A DNA stretch of 64,000 bases from Protula sp. h YS-2021 (taxonomy: Eukaryota > Annelida > Polychaeta > Sabellida > Serpulidae): the NCBI GenBank assembly GCA_949752745.1, contig OX457027.1, forward strand, positions 85,753,094 through 85,817,093. Reading direction: 5' to 3'. Positions 10,386-22,044 of this stretch are shown one piece after another. The notes below the pieces were generated by a model. That model was given only the letters and a program-made list of their open reading frames with translations. It was not told the DNA's origin and searched no databases. The position numbers and the translations under genes were made by a program. Each line of letters starts with the position of its first letter. Within the stretch, counting starts at the first letter, position 1.

Positions 10386-10942
10386 AAAGACAGTTAGTTA
10401 GTCATTTAGTTAGATAGATAGATACTTAGTCAGTTAGTGAGTTAGTTAATTAGTTAGTTAGTTAGTTAGTTATATGGTTTTTAACGACAAGGCCAACCCT
10501 TTGCGGGTCATATTGTGTCTTCACAGGTTCATAACGGATAAAGCGTTAAAAATGTGCTTTAGATATTAAAAGGAGTGTACAATCTAAAAGCATGTCTATA
10601 GAATAAAAGCAAATAATATAAATACTAAAAATACTGATACGGGTTTGTTTCTTTTAGAAACTCTATTATTTTACACGGTTGTATTTTATCGAATAACTAT
10701 CATGGAACTGACAGTAAAATAACGGGAACGAATATCTTGCAAGTCTATCAAAATATGCTTTACTTCGGACATTCGGCGGCAGTTCACCTCGAAGCAGGTG
10801 TTTATGTGTAGTGTAGATAAGCCCTGTTCTGGCTCTACGTATTACCATGTCATCCCGAACAATGTTTAAGGATGGTAATTTAAGTCTCACGACCGGGTTA
10901 ATTTGAGGCAGTTTATTATCGCTCTGTTCATTCCAATACTGT
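10386..10942 (-). mobile_element. LINE-D 3' part: end of ORF2, 3' UTR and (TAAC)n tail
   Basis: Minus-strand frame 10666-10942 reads QQYWNEQSDNKLPQINPVV ... THKHLLRGELPP, the C-terminal end of the RNase-H-bearing LINE ORF2 also seen in LINE-A and LINE-B. The 3' UTR ends GTCGTTAAAAACCATATAAC and runs into a tetranucleotide TAAC-type tail (10386-10472 on the plus strand as GTTA repeats). It is the continuation of 13652-14960 after the BEL-1 insertion. Confidence 0.8.
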
Positions 10943-10947
10943 TGCCA
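10943..10947. repeat. BEL-1 target-site duplication, left
   Basis: TGCCA, identical to 13647-13651 on the other side of BEL-1. Confidence 0.8.
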
Positions 10948-11842
10948 TGTGGAAGTCAAAGTCTTTGGAATTTATATATCTTTATTGCACTATGTGTAAT
11001 GACTCCTTAATCATGTAAAGACGCAACGATTAACTGAAAAAATAATAAATCCTAAAACAAGTTCAATTATGTTTCAATCTCAAAATATTATTCGCGTGGA
11101 ATTCAAAATAATTATCATTTTACAGACATAGTCTAATATTCTCATCTAGTACAAATCAACATTTAATAATAATTAATAATCAATTAACCGACCTTACATT
11201 TTAGAACAATAGAGAAATATTGGCATACACGTCTCACTTACACATATATAATCAATCTTGTGCATAATTTGCTGAATGTAAATTAACTTCAATCAATTTC
11301 AATCCACGAATTAACATAAAACAGCTTACCTCATTTTGTGTGCTCTTATATTCCTTAACTTATAAGTTTCCATTTAATTACTGCTTTGTAATTAAGAGCC
11401 TTTACCAGATATCATATGCTGCAGAACAGCGATGTACGGCTATTTATGGGAAATCGAGCGCAATTCGGGATCATGGGAGGTCGGAAATGAGTGTTTTTGG
11501 GTGTGGAAATAAAGGTCGAGTTTTGGGGATGTGGTTTAATAAAATACCGGCATTTTCTCCGAATTTCATGGAAACCCTTAGTATTAACGGCAACGTCATA
11601 CACAGGAAACGAATAATAATTCAAAATTAATAGACTTTTAATTAAACCTGGAATCAAAGCGACATCTCATCTCAACCACGGAAACTTGTTTCGAAATGTT
11701 TTTCTAAGAAACAGCTGATTTTTAAGGGAACTTCAGTGTTATTCATATGATGGATTTGCATCCGTTGATGCACTTAGTTCTAAAGTAATAAATATCTGTT
11801 AACTTTTCAAGGTCAAAAATTGTTGCATATCTGGCCGTAACA
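10948..11842 (-). repeat. BEL-1 3' LTR (895 bp)
   Basis: Minus strand starts TGTTACGGCCAGATATGC right after the polypurine tract and ends GACTTCCACA at the target duplication. It contains CCATAAATAGCC as a TATA-like site (near 11440). Its first 42 bp match the 5' remnant 13605-13646 exactly. Confidence 0.75.
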
Positions 11843-12299
11843 CCGCCCCTAAAAATGTTCTTGGGCATTCAATCTTACGAAAGGTCAGATGTAATATTAT
11901 CGTTTAGATTTCCTTTTCCCTTTGTGATTTGGAGTACATGTTGCTCTACTTAGCTGAAAGTATTTACAACTGTAACAGCACAAATTGAACACAAGCAAGA
12001 TCCATTAATCTTTAAAAAAAGAATTTATACATGATCTAAACTGTTATGCTAGTGCCTGGTTTGAACTGACAGATACCAGACGCTTCGCATCATTGTCACT
12101 AATATATTACATTTAGAGTGTTCAAATTCAACTTTAAACATTTCATTGCTGTTCCAAACTACTCGTATATTGAAACAAACACAAATTACAATTAAATTGC
12201 AATTAAAACAATTTAAAGCATAATTAGTACCAGTAACACATTTAATCACATCTACAATTAAAACATTTCAATGATAATTATAATAATTGAAGCGTTTTC

Positions 12300-12461
12300 A
12301 ATTACCTTCTAAGATAAGACACAATTTCTGTATGGGGCGTTCTAAAATGTTTGACTTGGTTTGCACCTTAGCTACTCTAACTAAGCCCTTGTGATCTCTA
12401 TGTATTTCTATGATCCTGCCTCAGCTCAAGATAAATGGACACACATTCTTTATACCCTCGG
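12300..12461 (-). pseudogene. BEL-1 integrase C-terminal tail
   Basis: In one minus-strand frame: GRIIEIHRDHKGLVRVAKVQ, then LERPIQKLCLILEGN and a stop at about 12302. This is the conserved end of BEL/Pao integrases (compare RVTEVFPSRDGLVRK...RPIHKLVTL in BEL-2 at about 41245-41365). Confidence 0.8.
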
Positions 12462-12790
12462 TTAGCTGTCTAGGTCCCCATCCTGCCACCATAAAAACCT
12501 CAAGCAGTCCTTGTCCTCTTTTCGAACCCTGACTTGGTGAAACATTGCCGCTATGTCTCCCATTATTGCATAACGCTCCTGTCTGAAACGCAGTAGTACC
12601 CCAACCAGATTTTTGGTTAAATTTGAGCCCTGAAGGAGATTCTGGTTCAGTGAAAGTCCCTCGTACTTCGCCACACAATCAAAGACAACTCTTATTTTCT
12701 CCGGTTTGTTTGGATTATACATGAGGAATGTCCCAGACCTTCCCATCGTGTCTCTTTAATTCACTATTTGGAACTACTTCCGCATATCCC
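12462..12790 (-). pseudogene. BEL-1 reverse transcriptase N-terminal part (truncated)
   Basis: PEKIRVVFDCVAKYEGLSLN, LLRFRQERYAIMGDIAAMFH and FLWWQDGDLD are diagnostic BEL/Pao RT motifs. The catalytic Asp-Asp box is absent because sequence ends at a deletion near 12462 that joins RT to the integrase tail. Confidence 0.9.
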
Positions 12791-13604
12791 TTATCTATGA
12801 CATCTGTCATGAAGCGTGTATAGTCCTGCCAAAACACTGAATTTTTTTCTCATTTTTCTTTCCAAAGTTTTCAATCTTTGAACGGCTTGGTTACAATTGT
12901 CGGGAAGTACGATGGCCTCGACCCTAAATGGCAATCCTACCTCATAGTGATCTCCTACCCTTTTAATTGAAGTTTCTACCTTTCGCAGAAAGGCCTTGTC
13001 CTCTTGTGAATTTTCTTTTTTATCGTCTACGATATGATCGGGAAACTCAAAATTGATTGAATCTCTCACTAACCTATCTAAAGCCTTTAAATCTTCAAAT
13101 TCCTTCAGAGCTATCATAGACGTTCTATTTACCATAGCGAAGGCTTTGGCCTGGCAATTACGCCTTATGTTCCATACGATCCACCTTAAGGGTGACCTTG
13201 TGGCTGAGGGACAGTCTATCGGACCAGCCCTAGTTTCGATAGGAGTAAAGACTCCTGGTGCATCGACACCGATCGAAAGACCGATATCTGCTTCTATTTC
13301 CGGTAAACGCACATCTGTCAAGTACGGTCATTGGGATATGTCACTCATCCTGGGAATATCACAGTGCGAAACAGGCATACTATCCTTAGTGTAAACCTTT
13401 GGCAATTCTATCGTATTTTTTCCTTCTAGATCACTAGCCGTTAATTACTTAATTGCGTTAGTCACCATTGTGAATGGCTTGCCCATAGTGTTTATGGACA
13501 TTTTCAACCTTTTACCACCCACACCCAATCCTCCATTAACCTCTGTGTACAACAGCTAACGCTGCTTCCGGAATCTAAGAAGGCATATGTTTTAACAGCT
13601 TTGA
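12791..13604 (-). pseudogene. BEL-1 protease-to-RT linker region (broken)
   Basis: Minus strand: YAFLDSGSSVS (about 13560-13590) is the BEL retropepsin motif; later LPEIEADIGLSIGVDAPGVF, ENSQEDKAFLRKVETSI and HYEVGLPFRVEAIVLPDN (from the open frame 12791-13321) match the conserved stretch between protease and reverse transcriptase in BEL/Pao polyproteins. Two in-frame stops and a frameshift lie between 13340 and 13540. Confidence 0.85.
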
Positions 13605-13646
13605 AACTTTTCAAGGTCAAAAATTGTTGCATATCTGGCCGTAACA
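13605..13646 (-). repeat. BEL-1 5' LTR remnant (42 bp)
   Basis: Identical to 11801-11842. It joins directly to protease coding sequence, so the deletion removed the rest of the LTR, the leader and gag. Confidence 0.8.
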
Positions 13647-13651
13647 TGCCA
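13647..13651. repeat. BEL-1 target-site duplication, right
   Basis: TGCCA. Counting one copy only, the LINE reading frame runs through the site (minus strand codons for KWQQYWNEQ), which supports the pairing. Confidence 0.8.
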
Positions 13652-14960
13652 TTTGCCGTTTACATATCTAGAAATTTGCAGTTTTGAATATCTAAAGCCG
13701 CTTTAGCAGCTTTACCAGATGCCTAGTTGCCTTTGATTCCTACGTGACTAGGAACCCAACAGAACCATATTACCTTTCCCGCCCTTACAGCTTAATCATG
13801 TTTTTCTGCTTGGTCCGAGATTAAAGGATTTGATATTTTTTTATGTTTTCTATTGATTCTAGTACTGACATAGAGTCAACGCAAAACATAAAATTTTTGT
13901 AACGACTAATTTTGACAGTTTGCATGCCTAGCTGGAGAGCTCTACTTTGGCAGTGAAAATTGAAGACCCATCTGGGATTCTGGTTTTCAAAATATTGTTC
14001 TCTGTGACAATTGATGCCGCAGCTTTGTCATCAAGTTTAGAACCATCAGTATACATAAAGTGGTAATCTTGGTAAACTTCCTTGAGTTCTGCGAACTTCG
14101 ATCGGGACACACACGGGTAAGTTTGTTCTTTTGAGAATTCGGATAACGTTTTCAATACTGAGGGCTTAACTAATTTCCATTTACATACACTGTAATTGGC
14201 AATGAGCTTTACGCTGATGCCCGCATCTTGTAGATGTGGTAATACTCTGGCTCCAAATGGAGGGATGGCCCTACTGTCAGAAAATCCTGAAAAGTCCGAG
14301 CCAAAACCGACTTAATGGGTGGGGTTTTGTCTGTTAGCGTACAGTTTTACAGCGTATTGCAGAGCTAGTTTCAATCGACGAATGTTAAGTGGTTGTTCAT
14401 TTGCTTCAACGTGCAAGCTGTCACCCGGAGAGGTTCTAAAAGCGTTAAAGCATAGTCTGAGACCCGGGTTTTGTATCAGGTCAAGCATCTTCAGGTATGA
14501 TGGTCTAGCTGAGCCATAGATTATGCTATCATAATCCATCCTCAATCTGATTAGTGATCTATACACCACAAGTTTAGTGTCCCTGTCTGCTCCCCAGTAC
14601 TGATCAGATATGACCCTAAGCAAATTTAGTGCCTTTTGGCACTTTCCTTTTAATTCTTTTATGTGTGGAATAAAACTGAGTTTGGAATCGAAGATCAGCC
14701 CTAAGAATTCGATTTGTTTGACTACTGGTATTTCAGTGTCAGAAATATATAGAACCGGTTCGTCATGCTGTTTACGTTTCTTACAAAACTGCATACCGGC
14801 TGTTTTTGTTGGAAAAATATTAAAACCGTTTTTATTCGCCCAGTCTTAATGTTTTGTTGGAGGCGAGGTTGTATTAGATTCATACTTTTGCCTCTGCAAG
14901 AGATGGCGAAATCATCCACAAAGATTGAACTATCTATCCCCCGACAAGAGACAAGTATAA
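13652..14960 (-). mobile_element. LINE-D 5' part: RT thumb and RNase H of a Jockey/I-Nimb-like LINE
   Basis: Minus-strand motifs in order: SIFVDDFAISCRGKSMNLIQ (RT catalytic box, 14880-14945), LGLIFDSKLSFIPHI, LRLCFNAFRTSPGDSLHVEA, YHFMYTDGSKLDDKAAAS (RNase H first Asp), FCWV-PSHVGI. The RT-RNase H order without a downstream restriction-like endonuclease indicates the I/Nimb-Jockey type. It is 5'-truncated near 14960 and frame-broken, and continues at 10942 beyond BEL-1. Confidence 0.85.
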
Positions 14961-17126
14961 CTTATAAAATTTATTTTCATTATCAAAACTCTAGGACAGG
15001 ATCGTAGATATGTGTGAGATTAAGATACGTGGTTAACCTAACTAAAACACGGGTGCAAGATCTGAATTTACTGCTGTAGATAAAAAACAACGCCCCCTTC
15101 CCCGATTAACTAAAGTAAAAACAAAGATAATTTACCAGTACCCAAAACACAACCCCTCCCCTGCCGCATATACAGCAAACAACAAATCCCATCTTAAGGT
15201 TTTCGCCACACAATCTCGAATTCGATTTTTATCTACTTGCATAAGTAAGTGATGGACGCAGAAAAGCCGCCCTTCAACATAAATACATTAACTTTTCACT
15301 GCAAACAGAGATCATAACATTTGAATCTTAATTTTAAATTTAGCTTTTAGGGAGTGCAAGAGCCTGTCGTCGTTTCTTTCTCTACGTGTGCACAGTATAT
15401 GATTTCACTCCAATCGAGTCTCTATCCTTAAGGTGCGCCTCTTTATCGAAAAATGGCTTGCATTTTTGCTTTTTTCAACTTTTTCTGTTCTTTTTCAGCT
15501 TGTTTTCAGGTGATTTTGCAAGTGGAAGCAAATGTCCTATGGAGTGCGGGCCCCGAGAACTTAGAACATGATTATTTTGGCCTAGATGTACTTGGTTAGG
15601 CTGATATGGGTATCCAGGTCCTTTTTTCCCTGTAGCTGTTGCAGCACCTTTTCGACGCACTCATCGAACCGCTAGCAAACCGATTCCATAAGGAATCCGA
15701 AATATGTGGGATTCAGGACATCTTCCTGAATACCTATGGTACCAAATGGGAAACAATTCACAATATTCAGTCGACCTGAACAACCAAACAATTTTTGAGC
15801 GTAATTCATAATGTCTATTTCTTATCAGGGTTTAAAAATGACGAGAAATAACAAAACTGCACTCCACCACAGTATGTTTTAAAATGGCCGAGTTCGTCAC
15901 TAGGGTGATGTTAGATCTTTCATGTAAGGAAATACTTAACCATCCACTAATTTAGGAGCCTTTGGGTTTATACAGGTCTTAGACACGTGTTACTTATACA
16001 CACTGCATTGCTGGAATCTCGATATTTTCAAGCCCTTTTTCACAACTTACTGGCAACACTATTAGATATTTTGCTGCTCTCAAAGCAAACTCCCTGTGCT
16101 GACAACGTTTTCATATTCGCTAAAAAGTCAGCCAAAGGCCCTGGATCAGAACTGCTGTGAACGCTCAAGCCTATCTTTAACTATTTCGGCTTTGTACTTA
16201 ATAACAAATGAAAGAATCAGTCGTTTTTAAAGCCTGATAACTTTTCTCACTACTTTTCTACTGTTATTATGAGGTATTTTCATTTTCATTAGTTATTATT
16301 TCCAACTCGTTCTTTCTATTATATTATTTATCACTCATTATTTAATTTCTTTGCTCACAACATGACAGTCCTTTTCCTGTTATAAAAATTGCAAGTATTG
16401 CAAAAATTGCAGTGTTGCAAGTGAATTGCAATTACTTAATACCCTTTATTCACCACTCGCCTTCGCGAAATAATGGCGTATGATCCATATTCCCTTTTCT
16501 CACTTGAATACCTTTCGCAGTAATTTTAACGCTCTGATTACATACTTGACTCTGCACACTCTTTCCATCTTGAGCAGGCGTTAACCTCGGGAATATATGT
16601 TCACGTGTTTTGAACTACGCCTGCTGCACTGGTTTCTTTCGCTATGGATAGTGTGTGAACTGGCCAAAATAGGGCAACAGATGAATCTGTGAACGCCGTG
16701 TGCCTTAATTTTTCCTCTTTAGGTTCTTGTTTTGTACGTTGAGATGGAATGGTGCTAGCTGTGGTACTGATGGTAACAGCTGTTCTGTAGATTTTGCGAT
16801 CACATCTTTGACTTGGTTTACCCCCGAAACAGAAACACTTTCTTCGGATGTTGCGGATTTAATACCGATTGGTAATATTGCGGGCGGTGAACAAGTCTGG
16901 CTGATAGACAAAACAGTGGGATTTTTGAACATCGCATCTGTTGGTTTTCCCTCTTTAGGTTCTTGCTGTGGAGTTCGAATTGTGCTGGCTGCTGCAGCTA
17001 TGACGCTAACAAAAACTGCATCGCTATCAGAGCTGTTACCCCCAAAATGATCCGCTGGCGACGGGTCCAGCGCACGCTGCTGTAGATTTTGCGATCACAT
17101 TTTCTGTACACTTCAGGTTGTACATG
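14961..17126. other. No recognisable gene; two diverged internal repeats
   Basis: Nothing supported by motif. 16723-16815 and 16957-17105 share CCTCTTTAGGTTCTTG at the left and CTGTAGATTTTGCGATCACAT at the right, so an old tandem duplication of about 0.25 kb is present. Open frames 16705-16932 and 16727-17050 overlap on opposite strands and match nothing I know. Confidence 0.35.
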
Positions 17127-17200
17127 GGGATGACGATTAGCGCACTTCGTTAGAAGGTTGTCCTGCGATCCCAAGGTCCGGAGTTCGTTTCCAGCTCTCT
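17127..17200 (+). repeat. Possible tRNA-derived SINE relic
   Basis: TTAGCGCACTTCG and GGAGTTCGTTTCC lie about 40 bp apart in the A-box/B-box arrangement of tRNA-type promoters. No complete cloverleaf can be drawn, so a functional tRNA is unlikely. Confidence 0.3.
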
Positions 17201-17399
17201 GAGGCTATCGGCCATCCCTGATAAAACCTAACATTTTCACCATAATAATAAAGCCTCGAAAAGACGCGAAGAACATGTACATGGTGATGTGTTACTTGTC
17301 ATTTTCAAGATGCACAAACAAATGTCAGGCCTAAGGAATAGAAAGCTTATTAAACATTTTATTTTTGTTCGTACTCGGGAGCGGTCGTACTCAGGCCCA

Positions 17400-18054
17400 A
17401 GAAATATATGGAAGGAGAATTGGTGACCGTACACACTCTCGGCTCTTCGTCGCGTTTAGCAATCTGGCGAACCCGACCGAGTATGCCCTTTTAATAGCTA
17501 TACTCCAGATACGTTAAAGTGATATAATTTTACTATCCCTAAACTTTGCAATCTCTAGAGACAGATTACAGTTACGACCAAGACACATATGTTTTTAAAA
17601 CCGGAACTTCCCGTAACAGAAGAGTTAGGTGGAATTTAAGAATTAGCGCTCTAATCATGAATACACATTTCAAAACAGCAATCATTTCTGTGGGATTACC
17701 TCAAAAAATTTAAATACACACAAGCAGAAAGAATGTAAAGCGTGGCACCTACAAAACGAATCGCATAACTTGTGAATGATAAACGAATCAGGCATCTTAA
17801 ATATTTTTTATTCGTCTTAACTATGGTTGTTACCAATATCACAATCAAGCGGAAACGGCCGAAGAACACACGATTTCGTTGCACACTCAGGAGTAAGAAA
17901 TAAATGGAACCAGAATTCTAAATGGTGACTGTCAACTGCTCCAATCTAGATACGTCATCTCTACTGGCCTGTCATTAACCACCTCTGATATTCCCAAACT
18001 GTAAAATCACTGGACACAATAATGCAGCTACGACCAAGGCACTTTTGATTTTAA
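17400..18054. repeat. Diverged duplicated stretch of unknown repeat
   Basis: 17410-17600 and 17885-18055 share an ordered set of short matches (AATATATGGAAGGAGAATTGGTGACCG / AAATAAATGGAACCAGAATT..GGTGACTG, TACGACCAAG, TTTTAAAACC). No coding potential recognised. Confidence 0.35.
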
Positions 18055-18625
18055 AACCACCACTGCGCCCCCAAATTCAAAGGGGTATAAAGTCAATGTT
18101 TGACTACTTCCGGGTGACCAAATCTGACCAAAAGTACCAAGAGGTACATCTACAAGTCGAGACCTTTCATTTGAGCTTATTCTCAATGTTCTATGACTAG
18201 TAGAATCGAATATAAAGCGTGTACAAGCTTATTTCCCTAAAATTCCAGTCATCACCCATTTTGGTCAATTTGACCACTTCCAAATGACCAAATCTGACCA
18301 AAAGTATCAAAAGACACATTTACAGGTCGAGATCTTTTATTTGAACCTATTCTCAATGTTCTACGACTAATAGACACAGCGTGTACAAGACTATTTCCAT
18401 AAAACGCCAATATCGCCCATTTTGGTCAATTTGACCACTTCTGAATGATTGAATCTGACCATAAGACACATCTACAGGTTGAGACCTTTTATTTGAGCCT
18501 ACTGTCAATGTTCTGCTACCAATAGAACCGGAGATATGGCGTGTACAAAAAAAGCCATGACGGACCGACGGACGGACAGACGGACACCCCAAACCAATAG
18601 GCCCCAATGCGAAGGGTTGGGGCCT
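18055..18625 (-). mobile_element. P2: pearl-like element with three core units
   Basis: Read on the minus strand: a perfect hairpin (18599-18625), GGTTTGGGGTGTCCGTCTGT and further GTCC units (18556-18592), then three tandem core units with AATCTGACCA at 18121, 18291 and 18452 (plus coordinates; periods 170 and 161 bp), and a right end TTTATACCCCTTTGAATTTG. A core-less relative (P3) lies at 34925-35022. Confidence 0.65.
18599..18625. repeat. Perfect 9-bp hairpin of P2
   Basis: AGGCCCCAA-TGCGAAGGG-TTGGGGCCT, next to the GTCC run. CTGA follows directly, as in some Helitron 3' ends, which may be chance. Confidence 0.75.
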
Positions 18626-20471
18626 GAAAAGGACAGGACTGAAATATATTCAAATAATAATAATATAATATAAAATATATTCAATCAGCCCTCCAGTATG
18701 ATACACTAAAAACAGCAAACATTTGTATCAGTCACGGAATTACTGCAATACCTCATAAAATAAAACGGTACTCACTCGAAGTTGTATCCAGCGTATTTTG
18801 CATAGAGCATCCCTTCACAAGCCCTGATCACGTGTACTGGGCACCACGTATTCCTTTGTCGAAAAAGACACACATCACCCTGTCTGTAAACGTGCAAAGG
18901 AAATAACTCTGTCGCCTCAAATTGTCGAGGGAAAATAATTTACTGTAAAACTCATTCAATAAATGACTGAAACTTGGATCTGTATTCAGCAGAAAAGCTG
19001 TGGAATTAGTGCGAGCCTATTTTTTTACATACAGGATCTGCGCAGGCATAGACAAACTCAACGCCCCAAAAAACAAGCAATAAATGTTTTGTTGCAGAAT
19101 TCAGTTGATTTAGAGTAAGAGTTGTCGTCCCGAAAAATGATGCCTGGTCTTAGCTTCTAGGTGCACAATGCACAAAGTACGTAGAGGATTTTACATCGTA
19201 TGTGGCTTTGAAATAAGAGTTAAGTTATAAATTACATCGAAAAAATGTAAAAATTAACTCCCCACCCGCCCCTCCTCCTCCTGTCAACAGGAAATTACTC
19301 ACTGCAGAACTCATTCACAATCCCCACCCAGTCAGAACCTTCAAATCCACAATATATGGGCGAACGCATAAAAGCATTTGTCCGTAAACCATTTCCAGAA
19401 AGGGCCTTGCTTATGCGATTCCGAATTATCAGTAACCTATGTCTTTCGCAAGTGCTCATGCAAGTTCGCCATCCCGGAAAACAACATTTATCCCGAAAAT
19501 GTCATTTTTGTCTCACCAATTATCACCCGAGAGGTCGGCTAATTAAAACAACATCCCTATAAATGGTAGGACAACCTAAACCAGTTCATGTTCGGCATTT
19601 TGGTATACCTTTTCTGTTAATGCTAGTTGTTTATGTAGTTATTTAATAAATTAATTCGTAAAACTCTTAGATTTCGGGATGACAAAATAATATGGTGGAC
19701 TTAAGTTGTCCAAAAATATTTTGCCCGGAAGTATTTAATTAGCTATAACCCAACACAAACCTTACAGTTTGCTTTGTAATTCTCTGGAAACACGTCTAAA
19801 ATTCTACACTTTCGACTTTCCAAAGGAGAACTTTATTGCACCGAAAACAAAAAAGTAATCGTTGAAAAACCACCCAAAAGTGGCGGACGGTCGTAGATTA
19901 CAGGCATATTCGTAGTACACACTCTTTAAAATGTAACATTTCGTCTAAAACTAAGTTCTCATTGAAAATCTCATAATCGACGGAAACATGTAACTTTCGT
20001 CATAAAATTTCCATAAATATATACATTCTTAACTTTTCCCATCATATTGCAATATTTTCCTCGAACATTTAAGCTTATCCAAAGTTTTTACTATCACAAA
20101 GCAAAAGACAACCACTCTCTTTAAGCGACGCGTGAAAAATGGCGCCCTTTGAGTTTCACTGGAGACTCCCCTTTTGCATATATTTCTTGAAACCACACAA
20201 CAAAACACACGATATTTTAATGCACAATTGTTGTCACTAATAATGATGAATATGATAAATAGAATAAAAATGTTCTTAAAGCAACACCAAGTCGAAACTA
20301 TTAAGAAGGAAAACAGAGAATTATTTTTTGCATTGCCGTTTTACATGAGTGACAGATCATCGAGTGATGCTAACATATGCTCGCCTCACAAGAGTCTTGG
20401 AGGGGAGCGGAGCAAACCAAGTTTAAGCATTCCTCGCCTTGATCTTTAACAAAAAATTGTCAATGCTGATC

Positions 20472-20475
<4 letters not shown>
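18626..20475. other. No recognisable gene
   Basis: Mixed AT-rich sequence; short open frames (for example 19356-19562) show no family motif. No paired repeat noticed. Confidence 0.35.

Positions 20476-20517
<42 letters not shown>
20476..20517. repeat. (AG)n microsatellite
   Basis: About 21 uninterrupted AG units. Confidence 0.95.
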
Positions 20518-20521
<4 letters not shown>

Positions 20522-21464
20522 TCCACGCTACGGTGGTAAAACCAGAGCTTCTGTTAGGGCTATGAATTCGCTTGCAGGGCAAAAAAAGAGAAATTGCGAC
20601 TTTACTTTTGTGTGTAAGGAGGGGCCTCGTTTTAAAGATTTCTAAAAACTTTTTATTACAAGACCGTTGGTCGTTTTTGCGAGTTTTTTTATATAAAAGC
20701 AATAAACATCCACTAACCTTAGGTTTGCGTTTAATTCTTTGCTCTTCATTGAATACATCCAAAAGGCTTAAAACCCAAACGAGATAACACAACATACACA
20801 AACTTTGACATTTATTACGCTCAGGGATTTTCCAAACTCTAGTTTATTGCTTTCGTACAATTCGGTAAAGTGTTTCCATGTGTTTTCTTTTTCGTCAAAA
20901 CCTTGTCACTCAAACTCCTCTTAGATGGCTAGGGCTAGGGCGATCAAATTTGGCAGAGACATAGTATAATTGGTCCAGCTCAATTTTTATACAAATTCAT
21001 TAATATTTAATATATAAAAATGAAATTAAAATTTTACCACTTACGCCCATTTTAAGCAAGCATTTCAACTGGCATGATATCAGTCTTGGTGCATTGATCG
21101 CCAAACTCTGAACAATGAGAGTCATCACAGCACGAGTGTGCGAGTTAAAGTTGGCTGCAGCGTTTGGGTTTTTTCCAATTGCTAAAGAGTGATGAAATTT
21201 GGCTCATTGATAGAGGGTGACTAGACGCCGCAAATTCCGCACTTTTTTAACCATGAGCTTAGAGAGTGATTGGCATTTTGGCAATGATCAATGTCAAAAA
21301 CAGGAAGTGGGCCAGTATCTCGAAAACGGTTAGAGATATAGCGATTTCGAGCTTATTTTCGACCCTTTGGCCTAAAAGACAATATGTAAAAGGTTAAAAG
21401 CTAAAAATCGTATTTTTTGTGACACCCAAGTGTAATTTTCGTTACTCGGTAGCGAAAACGGTCT
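20518..21464. other. No recognisable gene; probable old dispersed repeat
   Basis: The stretch 20930-21440 has pieces typical of core-type repeats (GGGCGATCAAATTTGGCAGAG, GAAAACGGTTAGAGATATAG) but no second copy in this window. Confidence 0.3.
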
Positions 21465-22044
21465 AGTTTTGGACTTGATTTGCTTGTGAACATGCAAAAT
21501 AGAGAAGCAAAACAGTTTTATTTTTAATTTCTTTTGGAATTACTGTAAAATAGCTTGTTATTTACTTCAGTGCTTTAAATTCTTTCTCTGTTTTGAGTGA
21601 GTAACGCATTTGCTTCGGGGCCTTGAAATCGTTGAAACACAGGGAAGGGGTAGAGGGGTCAAAGTATTTCTGTTATTTTCAGTTAATCAGCAGTCTTTTA
21701 AGCTTATTGGCCGTTCCTCATTCAGAGCAATGCTTAATCTTGTATAAATTGCATAAATTAGACGAAATAAGCAATGCTGCGCCTTTCTCTTCAACCATAT
21801 TTCTAGTAAAAATTGCAAGCTCTTAAAAGGTCATATCATAATACACACATCCCAAACACCTACATCACCCACTATCTTGTAGAGAGATCCTTGGCCCAGA
21901 GCGTCATAAAAAATGAAGGAAAACATGTTAAATTAATTTCTCTCTTGGAAATTATTGCTTTCAAATTGCTAGATGCTTTGCTTTTTGGGTGTTTTTTATT
22001 TTGGTCATGTTTAGATTGAAATTCAAATCTACAGCATGCAACCT
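21465..22044 (+). repeat. Tandem repeat R, unit 1
   Basis: GAAGCAAAACAGTTTTATTT ... GGGGTCAAAGTATTTCTG ... AAAAATTGCAAGCTCTTAAA ... CAAATCTACAGCATGCAACC. The same ordered blocks recur in R2 (28083-28330 plus 44558-44825) and partly in R3 (44826-45060). No coding potential. Confidence 0.8.

Larger units (their letters stand above)
10948..13646 (-). mobile_element. BEL-1: internally deleted BEL/Pao LTR retrotransposon
   Basis: On the minus strand: a 42-bp 5' LTR remnant (13605-13646), protease-to-RT coding remnants, integrase C-terminus, 3' UTR, polypurine tract TTTTTAGGGGCGG, and a full 3' LTR (10948-11842). It is bounded by TGCCA duplications and inserted in LINE-D. Gag and about 850 bp of the 5' LTR are missing, as is everything between RT and the integrase tail. 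Confidence 0.85.

Noticed and set aside
10386..10472. Telomere-like repeat
   Set aside because: GTTA units with many interruptions, positioned exactly at the LINE-D 3' end, so it is a LINE tail.
16705..17050. Host exon candidates on both strands
   Set aside because: Low-complexity Ser/Thr/Val text without known motif; explained by a duplicated 0.25 kb stretch.
17127..17200. Functional tRNA gene
   Set aside because: A/B-box-like motifs only; arms do not pair into a cloverleaf.
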